From Oscillospiraceae bacterium (GTDB taxonomy: Bacteria > Bacillota > Clostridia > Oscillospirales > Ruminococcaceae): 20,910 bases of DNA. Shown piece by piece: positions 5,976 to 12,692 of this stretch. The notes under the pieces were generated by a model. That model was not told the origin of the DNA and made no database searches. It worked only from the letters and a program-made list of their open reading frames with translations. The stretch is taken from assembly GCA_900768995.1 (NCBI GenBank), contig CAAGEZ010000057.1:1-20910 (forward strand), written 5' to 3'. A program made the translations under genes and the position numbers. Every line of letters starts with the position of its first letter. Positions within the stretch are counted from its first letter, which is position 1.

Positions 5976-6773
5976 ATGATTCTTACTCTTCTTTCGCACG
6001 TGACTGCAGTTCGGATATTGTTTGCTATCGGCATTGCTGTTACAGCCCTGCCGATTTTTTTATACAAAATAAGCAAGACAAAGGGCGACGGACTGCGGAA
6101 AGTACGTAATTGGTCAATTTTTGCGGGCATACTTATGTGTATCCCGATGATAATTTTTATCTATGCGGATATTCGGTATGACCTTGATGATTTTTCAATC
6201 AATGACAGGCTGTATCTTGCGGCGGAAAACAAGAATTTTTCGGCGGCAAGGGAATTTATGGAGCAGGGTGCTGAGCCTGACGGGGAAAACCGTTACGGCA
6301 AAACTGCTGTGGCAAGATGTGCCGAGCGTGATGATGTGGAAATGATGGCGCTGTTTCTTGAAAAGGGCGCAGACCCAAATTCTGCCGCAGGTGAGCAGAA
6401 AACTATTCTCGGTGCGGCTGCGGAAAATCATTCCGCAGAAATGGTGAAGCTGCTCCTTGATGCGGGAGCTGACCCGGATTTCGGCAAGGGCGAATTTGTC
6501 CCCGCTCTGCATCTGTGCGCCGCAAATGACAAGGAATATTCTGCGGATATCGTGGAAATGCTTGTGAGTGCAGGGGCTGACCCCGCATCTGAGGCTATGC
6601 GGGACGGCAAGGTTATGCTCCCATACCGATATTACTACGATTTTCACAAAGAGGACGAGGACATCACCGAGGAAGAGGAAGCAAGATTTCAGCGGATAAA
6701 AGATGTTCTCTACAAGCCATATATCGAGTGGCTTAAGGTCAAGATGACCACTGAAAATGAAAGGCTGAGCTGA
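5976..6773 (+). CDS. Membrane-anchored ankyrin-repeat protein
   Basis: About 265 aa from the ATG at 5976. Two N-terminal membrane helices (residues about 3-30 and 42-64) precede roughly four ankyrin repeats (about 75-200). The repeats show the typical AVARCAERDDVEMMALFLEKGADPN and SAEMVKLLLDAGADPDF patterns, and the tail is acidic (DITEEEEARFQ). Ankyrin repeats are protein-binding scaffolds, so a cytoplasmic docking role at the membrane is likely; the partner is unknown. The start has GGTGG five bases upstream; an ATG at 5937 would add 13 poor-looking residues. The gene replaces the ylqD position between khpA and rimM and lies 2 bp before rimM, so it is co-transcribed with translation genes. 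Confidence 0.75.
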   Translation: MILTLLSHVTAVRILFAIGIAVTALPIFLYKISKTKGDGLRKVRNWSIFAGILMCIPMIIFIYADIRYDLDDFSINDRLYLAAENKNFSAAREFMEQGAEPDGENRYGKTAVARCAERDDVEMMALFLEKGADPNSAAGEQKTILGAAAENHSAEMVKLLLDAGADPDFGKGEFVPALHLCAANDKEYSADIVEMLVSAGADPASEAMRDGKVMLPYRYYYDFHKEDEDITEEEEARFQRIKDVLYKPYIEWLKVKMTTENERLS

Positions 6774-6775
6774 AT

Positions 6776-7279
6776 ATGAAAAGATTTCTTGAGATTGGAA
6801 AAATTGTGGCTGTGCAGGGGCTCAAAGGCGAGATAAGGGTTGAGCCGTGGTGCGACAGTCCCGAATTCCTCTGCGAATTTGACCTGCTTTATTTTAACAA
6901 GGGTGAAACTCCCGTTAATATTGTACGTTCCCGTCCTCACAAAAACATTGTGCTGATGAAAATCGAGGGCGTTGACACTCCTGAGGACGCTCAGAAGCTT
7001 CGTGGAAAGATCCTTTATATGGACAGGGAAGATGTTGAGCTTGAAGAGGGCTGCTACTTCGTGCAGGATCTTGTGGGGCTTGAGGTTGTCGATGCCGATG
7101 ACGGAACGGTCTATGGCAAGCTTTCTCAGGTAACTGCAACGGGTGCAAATGACGTTTATCACATCAAGGACGGTGAAAAAGAGTATCTTATCCCCGCTAT
7201 CCCCGATGTTATCGTCAAGACCGACATCGAAAACGGCAAGCTTATCATCAGAAAAATGGAAGGACTGTTTGACCTGTGA
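6776..7279 (+). CDS. rimM: Ribosome maturation factor RimM
   Basis: A 167-aa 16S rRNA-processing protein that helps mature the 30S head and binds S19. The N-terminal RimM barrel shows GKIVAVQGLKGEIRVEPW. The C-terminal PRC-barrel half shows GCYFVQDLVGLEVVDADDGTVYGKL and EYLIPAIPDVIVKTD. The ATG lies 2 bp after the ankyrin gene. Its TGA overlaps the GTG of the aldo/keto reductase gene (GTGA), indicating translational coupling. Confidence 0.96.
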   Translation: MKRFLEIGKIVAVQGLKGEIRVEPWCDSPEFLCEFDLLYFNKGETPVNIVRSRPHKNIVLMKIEGVDTPEDAQKLRGKILYMDREDVELEEGCYFVQDLVGLEVVDADDGTVYGKLSQVTATGANDVYHIKDGEKEYLIPAIPDVIVKTDIENGKLIIRKMEGLFDL

Positions 7280-8229
7280 GCGAGATAAATTTCCCGCCTT
7301 ATGCCATCGGCACCTGGGCGTGGGGGAATGGCACGGCAGGTTCACAGATGATATTCGGTGAAAAGCGTGATACCGAAAGGCTGAAAGCTGCTTTCAGGAC
7401 TGCGGTCTCCGGGGGATTCACTCTCTGGGACACTGCCGAGGTGTATGGAATGGGTTCATCGGAAAGACTGCTTCGTGAATGCATCAGCGAATGCGGCGAA
7501 AAGATCCTTATTTCCACCAAGCATATGCCTAAGAAACGTTATTCGGCAGGTGAGGTGAGAACTGCGCTTTTCGGCAGTCTTGAACGCCTTGGGGCAAGCC
7601 GTGTGGACATATACTGGCTGCATCTGCCCTTTAATATCGAGCGGAATATCAATGAGTGTGCCGAGCTTGCAAATGAGGGAAAAATCGGGCTTATCGGGCT
7701 TTCAAATTATAACACGGAACAGATAAATTATGCGGATATGCTGCTTCGGAAAAAGGGTCTTAGAGTGGGGGCTGTGCAGAACCATTTCAGCCTTATACGC
7801 CGTGACCCCGAACAGCTCAAAATACTGGAATGGTGCAGGGAAAACGATGTTCCGTACTTTGCATATATGGTGCTGGAGCAGGGGGCGCTCAGCGGTAAAT
7901 ATGACGATGAGCACCCAATGAAAGGCATCTCCCTCCGCAGTCTGGAATATAACAGGAATGTTATGAAAAAGCTCCGTCCTCTCATCGATCGTCTGAGAGA
8001 GCTTGGTGTGAAATACGGTGTTTCTCCCGCTCAGATAGCCATTGCGTGGGCACGTTCAAAGGGCACAATACCCATTGTGGGCATAACGAAGCCTGAGCAG
8101 GCGGCAGAGCTTGCAGGAAGTGCCGGCATTGCACTCAGTGCTGACGAGGCGGCACGTCTTGAAGGGCTTGCGGACGCTTCGGGCGTTGTGAGCAGGGGAG
8201 TGTGGGAACCGAAGTTCCCAAAATTCTGA
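7276..8229 (+). CDS. Aldo/keto reductase
   Basis: A 317-aa NADPH-dependent carbonyl reductase with a TIM-barrel fold. The catalytic tetrad is visible: Asp52 and Tyr57 (WDTAEVYG), Lys82 (ISTKH) and His116 (YWLHLP). The C-terminal cofactor-binding segment IPIVGITKPEQAAE is present. The substrate cannot be read from sequence. The start is GTG at 7276, overlapping rimM by 4 nt. It is inserted between rimM and trmD, which are normally adjacent; the short distances (13 bp to trmD) show it shares their transcript. Confidence 0.92.
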   Translation: MSEINFPPYAIGTWAWGNGTAGSQMIFGEKRDTERLKAAFRTAVSGGFTLWDTAEVYGMGSSERLLRECISECGEKILISTKHMPKKRYSAGEVRTALFGSLERLGASRVDIYWLHLPFNIERNINECAELANEGKIGLIGLSNYNTEQINYADMLLRKKGLRVGAVQNHFSLIRRDPEQLKILEWCRENDVPYFAYMVLEQGALSGKYDDEHPMKGISLRSLEYNRNVMKKLRPLIDRLRELGVKYGVSPAQIAIAWARSKGTIPIVGITKPEQAAELAGSAGIALSADEAARLEGLADASGVVSRGVWEPKFPKF

Positions 8230-8242
8230 AAGGAATGATATT

Positions 8243-8932
8243 TTGCGATTTGACATAGCAACGCTTTTTCCTGAAATGTGTGAGGCTGTACTGGGAGAGA
8301 GCATTATCGGCAGGGCACGTATGGCTGGGCTTATCCGCCTATACTGCCACCAGATACGTGACTATACCCTTGACAAGCACCACAGAGTCGATGATTCCCC
8401 ATACGGCGGCGGAAAAGGAATGGTGATGCAGGCTGAGCCTATTTACCGCTGTTATCAGGCGGTGTGCGCAGAGCTTGACGAGAAGCCTTACGTTATTTAT
8501 ATGTCCCCAAAGGGGAATGTTTTCAGTCAGAAAAAAGCCGCAGAGCTTTCGGAAAAAAAGAATATTTTCGTGATTTGCGGGCATTATGAGGGTGTAGACC
8601 AGCGTATCATCGACAAGATAGTCGATGAGGAAATTTCCATCGGCGACTATGTTCTCACAGGCGGCGAGCTGCCTGCAATGGTCATATGTGACGCTGCCGC
8701 AAGGCTTGTGCCCGGGGTGCTTGCCGCTGACGAGTGCTTTATGGACGAGAGCCATTATTCGGGGCTGCTTGAATATCCCCATTACACCCGTCCTGAGGTT
8801 TGGGAGGGAATGGAAGTTCCCCCTGTGCTGCTAACGGGTCATCACAAGAATATTGCTGCGTGGAGACATGAGCAGGCATTAAAAATTACTGCCGAAAGAC
8901 GTCCCGATATGCTGGAGAAGTCTGACGAATAA
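8243..8932 (+). CDS. trmD: tRNA (guanine-N1-)-methyltransferase TrmD
   Basis: Makes m1G37 in tRNA, preventing +1 frameshifting. The 229-aa SPOUT-fold protein shows SPYGGGKGMVM, CGHYEGVDQRIID and ISIGDYVLTGGELPAMV, the trefoil knot that binds S-adenosylmethionine, plus LEYPHYTRP in the C-terminal domain. The start is TTG at 8243, set by a GAAAGGA site about 9 nt upstream; an ATG at 8235 is out of frame and stops after seven codons. The usual next gene, rplS (L19), is absent; an AT-rich gap follows instead. Confidence 0.97.
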   Translation: MRFDIATLFPEMCEAVLGESIIGRARMAGLIRLYCHQIRDYTLDKHHRVDDSPYGGGKGMVMQAEPIYRCYQAVCAELDEKPYVIYMSPKGNVFSQKKAAELSEKKNIFVICGHYEGVDQRIIDKIVDEEISIGDYVLTGGELPAMVICDAAARLVPGVLAADECFMDESHYSGLLEYPHYTRPEVWEGMEVPPVLLTGHHKNIAAWRHEQALKITAERRPDMLEKSDE

Positions 8933-9272
8933 GCTCATATTTTCATAGATGATGTTCATAAAATATATGTATATTAATATATAATTTTGATATATGTGAT
9001 ATTTGATGAACAAATTCCTGTGGATTTGCATATAAAACTCTGTTGAAAATTGTACAGGTGGCATAAAATTAGTGAAAATCAACAAATCAAAACGGGGTTT
9101 TATCGGTTCTGTTTATCAAAAGGCAGAAAATTTCCCGAAAACGGAAAATTATCATATTTTTCTGTTGACTAAGGCGGGAATGCAATGTATAATTTAATTA
9201 TAGCTTAAAGCAAGTTATGGTTATTTTTTATTAAATTCAGAAATAGCTACTTAACGGATAGGAGAGAGTGTT
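8933..9272. other. AT-rich intergenic region, 340 bp
   Basis: No convincing gene. TGTTCAT (8953-8959) and ATGAACA (9006-9012) are inverted repeats flanking a very AT-rich, partly self-complementary stretch. AAAACGGGGTTTT at 9089-9101 is a weak hairpin. Neither is a good terminator for trmD. The right end holds the ptsH promoter at 9165-9193 and a leader of about 70 nt. Confidence 0.5.
9165..9193 (+). promoter_or_regulatory. Promoter of ptsH
   Basis: TTGACT (9165-9170), a 17-bp spacer and a perfect TATAAT (9188-9193), about 75 bp upstream of the HPr start codon. No convincing cre-like operator was seen overlapping it. Confidence 0.85.
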
Positions 9273-9545
9273 ATGTTTGTTAAAGATGTAATGGTTCAGA
9301 ATCAGGTTGGCTTACACGCACGTCCCGCAACTTTTTTCATTCAGAAGGCTAATGAATTCAAGTCCTCTATCTGGATCGAAAAGGAAGAGAGAAGAGTAAA
9401 TGCCAAGAGCCTTCTCGGTATTCTCTCACTCGGTATCGTTGGCGGCACTCAGATCAGAATTATTGCTGACGGTGCTGACGAGCAGGAAGCTGTTACAGCA
9501 CTTATCGAGCTCGTTGACAGCGGCTTTGCTGAGGAGTCCAGATAA
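9273..9545 (+). CDS. ptsH: Phosphocarrier protein HPr
   Basis: A 90-aa phosphotransferase-system carrier passing phosphate from enzyme I to sugar-specific IIA proteins. The active site is VGLHARPA with His15 and Arg17. Ser46 in NAKSLLGILSLG is the HPr kinase/phosphorylase site used in Gram-positive catabolite control; the presence of His15 excludes Crh. The ATG follows a GGAGAGAG site. It is monocistronic, with its own promoter and terminator and no ptsI next to it, which is common in Clostridia. Confidence 0.95.
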   Translation: MFVKDVMVQNQVGLHARPATFFIQKANEFKSSIWIEKEERRVNAKSLLGILSLGIVGGTQIRIIADGADEQEAVTALIELVDSGFAEESR

Positions 9546-9568
9546 GCATATTTTCATTTTGAAATGTC

Positions 9569-9608
9569 AGGGAGTATGTTCTGTTGAATATGCTCCCTTT
9601 GTTTTTTT
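9569..9608 (+). terminator. Intrinsic terminator of ptsH
   Basis: AGGGAG (9569-9574) pairs with CTCCCT (9593-9598), extended inward by weaker and wobble pairs, and is followed by a T-rich run (9598-9608). It lies 24 bp after the ptsH stop codon. Confidence 0.85.
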
Positions 9609-9705
9609 GAAAAAAATTGTGGTATTTGACTAATGTTCATAAAAACTTAACACAAAAACACGGATAATGTGATAAGATTAATCTATATAGGAAGCGGTCA
9701 ATGGT

Positions 9706-9792
9706 GATCTGTGCCGTTAAAACGCAGCGTTTTCGGCAGATCATCGTCATCGGGGCTTTGCCCGCAGCAGACCGTAGATCGGCACACCGATC
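9706..9792 (+). promoter_or_regulatory. GC-rich structured leader upstream of the CdaR-like gene
   Basis: Three successive hairpins are visible. The first is GATCTG..GCCG (9706-9716) with CGGCAGATC (9734-9742), containing an inner AAAACG/CGTTTT stem (9719-9733). The second is GGGC/GCCC at 9753-9763. The third is GATCGG/CCGATC at 9777-9792. TGTGCCG (9710-9716) can also pair with CGGCACA (9780-9786), so hairpins one and three could be exchanged for a long-range alternative. The segment is far more GC-rich than the AT-rich DNA just before it and ends about 40 nt before the start codon. No known riboswitch class was recognised. Confidence 0.45.
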
Positions 9793-9830
9793 CCGCAGCT
9801 TCGGCGGAGAAAATGAAAGGAAGACTGCAA

Positions 9831-10916
9831 ATGTCAAACAGACTGTTTCAAGGACTCATACATCAGATGAGAGATACAATGGACTGCGTTATCGGCGTAG
9901 TTGACTCCACAGCCACCATTATCGCCTGCAGCGAGCTTACCAAAATCGGTACTACAAACGAATTTGTTTCTCTTGACCTCAGCGATTCCCACGATATTTT
10001 TGTAAGGGACGGCTATACCTACAAGCCTTTCGGCTCCCACATCAAGCCCGATTATGCGGTTTTTGTCGAGGGCTCTGACGAGAATGCTGCCAAGTATGCT
10101 AATATTATGGCTATCACTCTTTCAAGCATCAAGCAGTATTACGACGAAAAATATGACCGCAACAACTTCATCAAGAATGTTGTTCTCGATAACGTTCTCC
10201 CCGGAGATATCGTTGTCAAGGCGAGAGAGCTTCACTTCAATGCGGACGTGAGCAGGGTGGTTTTCCTTATCAGGATAATTTCCTCCAACGATGTTTCCGC
10301 TTATGATGTTATCCAGAACCTCTTCCCCGACAAGACCAAGGACTTCGTTTTCAACATCACTGAAAGCGACATTGTGCTTGTCAAGGAAATTAAGAGCAAT
10401 GTTGAGTCCAAGGACCTCGAAAAGCTTGCACGCTCCATTTCCGACACACTTTCGGGCGAGTTCTACACCCGTGTTAATGTTGGTATCGGTACTGCCGTTG
10501 TTGGCGTTAAGGATCTTGCACGTTCCTTTAAGGAGGCTCAGATAGCTCTTGAAGTCGGCAAGGTGTTCGATACCGACAAGGTAATTGTTTCCTACGATAA
10601 CCTCGGTATCGCAAGACTTATCTACCACCTTCCCACAACTCTCTGCGAGACATTCCTCCAGGAGGTTTTCAAGAAGGGGTCTATTGAGTCTCTTGACCAC
10701 GAAACTCTCTTTACTATTCAGAAGTTCTTCGAGAACAACCTGAACGTTTCCGAGACTTCAAGAAAGCTCTTCGTTCACAGAAATACTCTGGTCTACAGAC
10801 TTGAAAAGATAAAGAAGCTCACAGGTCTTGACCTCAGAGAATTTGACCACGCTATCATCTTCAAGATCGCTCTTATGGTCAAGAAGTATCTTTCCGCCAA
10901 TCCCACCAAGTTCTGA
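9831..10916 (+). CDS. CdaR/PucR-type transcriptional regulator
   Basis: 361 aa from the ATG at 9831, behind GAAAGGAAG. An N-terminal sensor-like region (about 1-130) is followed by a GGDEF-like/CdaR middle region. The C-terminal PucR-type helix-turn-helix (about 290-355) shows ETSRKLFVHRNTLVYRLEKI and LTGLDL. Relatives control sugar-diacid, purine or nitrogen pathways in response to a small ligand, but nothing nearby names the ligand here. The frame stays open upstream to 9711, but that stretch encodes low-complexity residues and coincides with the leader hairpins, so it is not counted. Its neighbours, ptsH and ftsEX, are each separated from it by a terminator, so it is probably transcribed alone. 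Confidence 0.8.
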   Translation: MSNRLFQGLIHQMRDTMDCVIGVVDSTATIIACSELTKIGTTNEFVSLDLSDSHDIFVRDGYTYKPFGSHIKPDYAVFVEGSDENAAKYANIMAITLSSIKQYYDEKYDRNNFIKNVVLDNVLPGDIVVKARELHFNADVSRVVFLIRIISSNDVSAYDVIQNLFPDKTKDFVFNITESDIVLVKEIKSNVESKDLEKLARSISDTLSGEFYTRVNVGIGTAVVGVKDLARSFKEAQIALEVGKVFDTDKVIVSYDNLGIARLIYHLPTTLCETFLQEVFKKGSIESLDHETLFTIQKFFENNLNVSETSRKLFVHRNTLVYRLEKIKKLTGLDLREFDHAIIFKIALMVKKYLSANPTKF

Positions 10917-10976
10917 TTTTGGTCGAAAACGGGCGGACATATAAACAAATATAAGCTTAAAAATTCAATAGCATTT

Positions 10977-11009
10977 AAGGGGGCAGTCGGGGATCTCTAC
11001 TGCCCTTTT
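10977..11009 (+). terminator. Intrinsic terminator after the CdaR-like gene
   Basis: AAGGGGGCAGT (10977-10987) pairs with ACTGCCCTTTT (10999-11009) around an 11-nt loop, and the right arm runs into a T-rich stretch. It lies about 60 bp after the regulator's stop and ahead of ftsE. Confidence 0.8.
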
Positions 11010-11045
11010 ATCTGCTTTTATATATACTCAGGCGGTGAATTTAAT

Positions 11046-11726
11046 TTGATCGAACTAAAAAATGTATCGGTGACATACAAAAACGGAGTTGACGCTCTGA
11101 ATGATGTGTCCCTTAAAATAAACGACGGCGAGTTTGCCTTTGTGGTGGGCGAGTCGGGCGCAGGAAAAAGTACCCTTATCAGGCTCCTTACAAGAGAGGT
11201 CAAGGCTGATGAAAGGGCTGATGTCAAGAGCGTTCTCAAAGTAAACGGTTTTGACCTTATGAAGATGAAGCAGCGTGATGTTCACAAGCTGAGACGTACT
11301 ATCGGCTTTGTGTTCCAGAACTTTATGCTCATTGATTCGATGACCGTTTATGACAATGTGGCGTTCGTGCTAAGGTGCATTGACGCTCCCACAAAGTATA
11401 TCAGAAAGAGAGTGCCCCAGGTTATCGGTCTCCTTGGACTTCAGGACAAGGCGAACCGCTATCCCGGTCAGCTTTCAGGCGGCGAGCAGCAGCGTGTTGC
11501 ACTGGCAAGGGCACTTGTTAACAATCCTCAGCTTATTATTGCCGATGAGCCTACGGGAAATCTTGACCCGAGAACATCGGTGGAGATCGTGAAGCTCCTG
11601 AAGGAGATAAACGACAGGGGCACTACGGTGCTTATGGTCACTCACGAACACGAGCTGGTCAAGCGTATGGGCGGCAGACTTATTAATATCCGAAAAGGCG
11701 AAATTTCCTTTGACGACAGGATATAA
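11046..11726 (+). CDS. ftsE: Cell-division ABC transporter ATPase FtsE
   Basis: A 226-aa ATPase that powers FtsX to activate septal wall hydrolases. Walker A is GESGAGKST (35-43), the ABC signature is LSGGEQQRVALARAL (143-157) and Walker B ends IIADEPTG (Asp167, Glu168). Length and the MIELKNVSVTYKNG start match FtsE. The start is TTG at 11046 behind GGCGGTG. ftsX follows after 21 bp. Confidence 0.95.
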   Translation: MIELKNVSVTYKNGVDALNDVSLKINDGEFAFVVGESGAGKSTLIRLLTREVKADERADVKSVLKVNGFDLMKMKQRDVHKLRRTIGFVFQNFMLIDSMTVYDNVAFVLRCIDAPTKYIRKRVPQVIGLLGLQDKANRYPGQLSGGEQQRVALARALVNNPQLIIADEPTGNLDPRTSVEIVKLLKEINDRGTTVLMVTHEHELVKRMGGRLINIRKGEISFDDRI

Positions 11727-11747
11727 AGAAAGGAATGCAGGTTTTAA

Positions 11748-12650
11748 ATGAGACTTAGCGGTGCAGGCTATCTTATCAAGCAGGGCGTGAGAAATATCCT
11801 GAACAACAATATCGCTTCCGTCGCAACATTCTGCGTTCTGACGGTTTCGCTTCTTATTGTTGGCTTCACGGCACTTTTCACACTTAACATAAACTCTTTT
11901 ATCAGCGGCGTTGAGGACAAGAACGAGGTGGTTATTTTCCTTACCGATGATGCTGATGACAATTACATTGAAGAGCTTGGAAACAAGCTCAGGGCTGACA
12001 GCAACATTTCCGATGTTGTGTTTTGGTCAAAGGAAGAGGCTTTTGACGACCTTAAGAGCAGTATGCCCGACGCTGAGGACATTTTCGGCTACATAGACGA
12101 GAACCCTCTCCCCGATGCATACCGCATAAAGATAAAGGACATCTCTCAGATGAGCTCTACCCTTTATGCGATAAACTCATACAGCCACATCGAAAAGGTG
12201 AAGGCTCCTTATGATTTCGTGAATATCCTTACGGGACTTAAAAGCGCAATAATGGTTGTTTGTGTGGTTATTTTCATTTCGCTGATGCTGGTATGCTTCG
12301 TTATGATATCGAACATCACCCGTGCAAGCGTTGAGATGCGCCACAGGGAGATCACCATTATGAAATATGTGGGCGCTACCGACGGATTTATCAAGGTCCC
12401 TTTCTTTATCGAGGGTCTGACACTTGGTATTCTTGCGGGCGTGCTCGCATCGCTCCTTACTTTTGTGGGATATGACAGGCTTATTGCCCTCCTTTCCACG
12501 GAAACAACTCTTTTCTCCGCAATGGGCAGCTCGGGCTTTATCCCTCTGAGCACATTTATGTGGAAGCTTGCCGTTATTTACATTGCGGCGGGAGCACTGC
12601 TTGCTTCCATCGGTACTGTGGGAAGCGTCAAGAAGCACGTTAAGGTTTGA
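11748..12650 (+). CDS. ftsX: Cell-division ABC transporter permease FtsX
   Basis: A 300-aa FtsX with four membrane helices, at about 22-45, 164-190, 217-245 and 270-292. A large extracellular loop (about 46-163) contains the FtsX extracellular domain that contacts the hydrolase partner. The conserved cytoplasmic signature MRHREITIMKYVGATDGFI is present at about 197-215. It lies between ftsE and the coiled-coil M23 gene, so it most likely signals to that protein. Confidence 0.95.
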   Translation: MRLSGAGYLIKQGVRNILNNNIASVATFCVLTVSLLIVGFTALFTLNINSFISGVEDKNEVVIFLTDDADDNYIEELGNKLRADSNISDVVFWSKEEAFDDLKSSMPDAEDIFGYIDENPLPDAYRIKIKDISQMSSTLYAINSYSHIEKVKAPYDFVNILTGLKSAIMVVCVVIFISLMLVCFVMISNITRASVEMRHREITIMKYVGATDGFIKVPFFIEGLTLGILAGVLASLLTFVGYDRLIALLSTETTLFSAMGSSGFIPLSTFMWKLAVIYIAAGALLASIGTVGSVKKHVKV

Positions 12651-12692
12651 CAAAGATAAAGAAAAAGAAATGGATCTGAAAGGACAAATAAA

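Noticed and set aside
6710..7345. 211-codon minus-strand frame across rimM
   Set aside because: Fully antisense to rimM, which has strong motifs, and has no ribosome site.
8879..9085. 68-codon minus-strand frame after trmD
   Set aside because: Very AT-rich with Tyr/Ile/Phe bias as expected from chance, overlaps the end of trmD and lacks a ribosome site.
9711..9830. N-terminal extension of the CdaR-like protein
   Set aside because: The 40 extra residues are low-complexity and coincide with RNA hairpins; the ATG at 9831 has a better ribosome site and matches the family start.
10122..10700. 192-codon antisense frame inside the CdaR-like gene
   Set aside because: Composition mirrors the sense gene; no family features. 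It is an artefact of GC-skewed codon positions.
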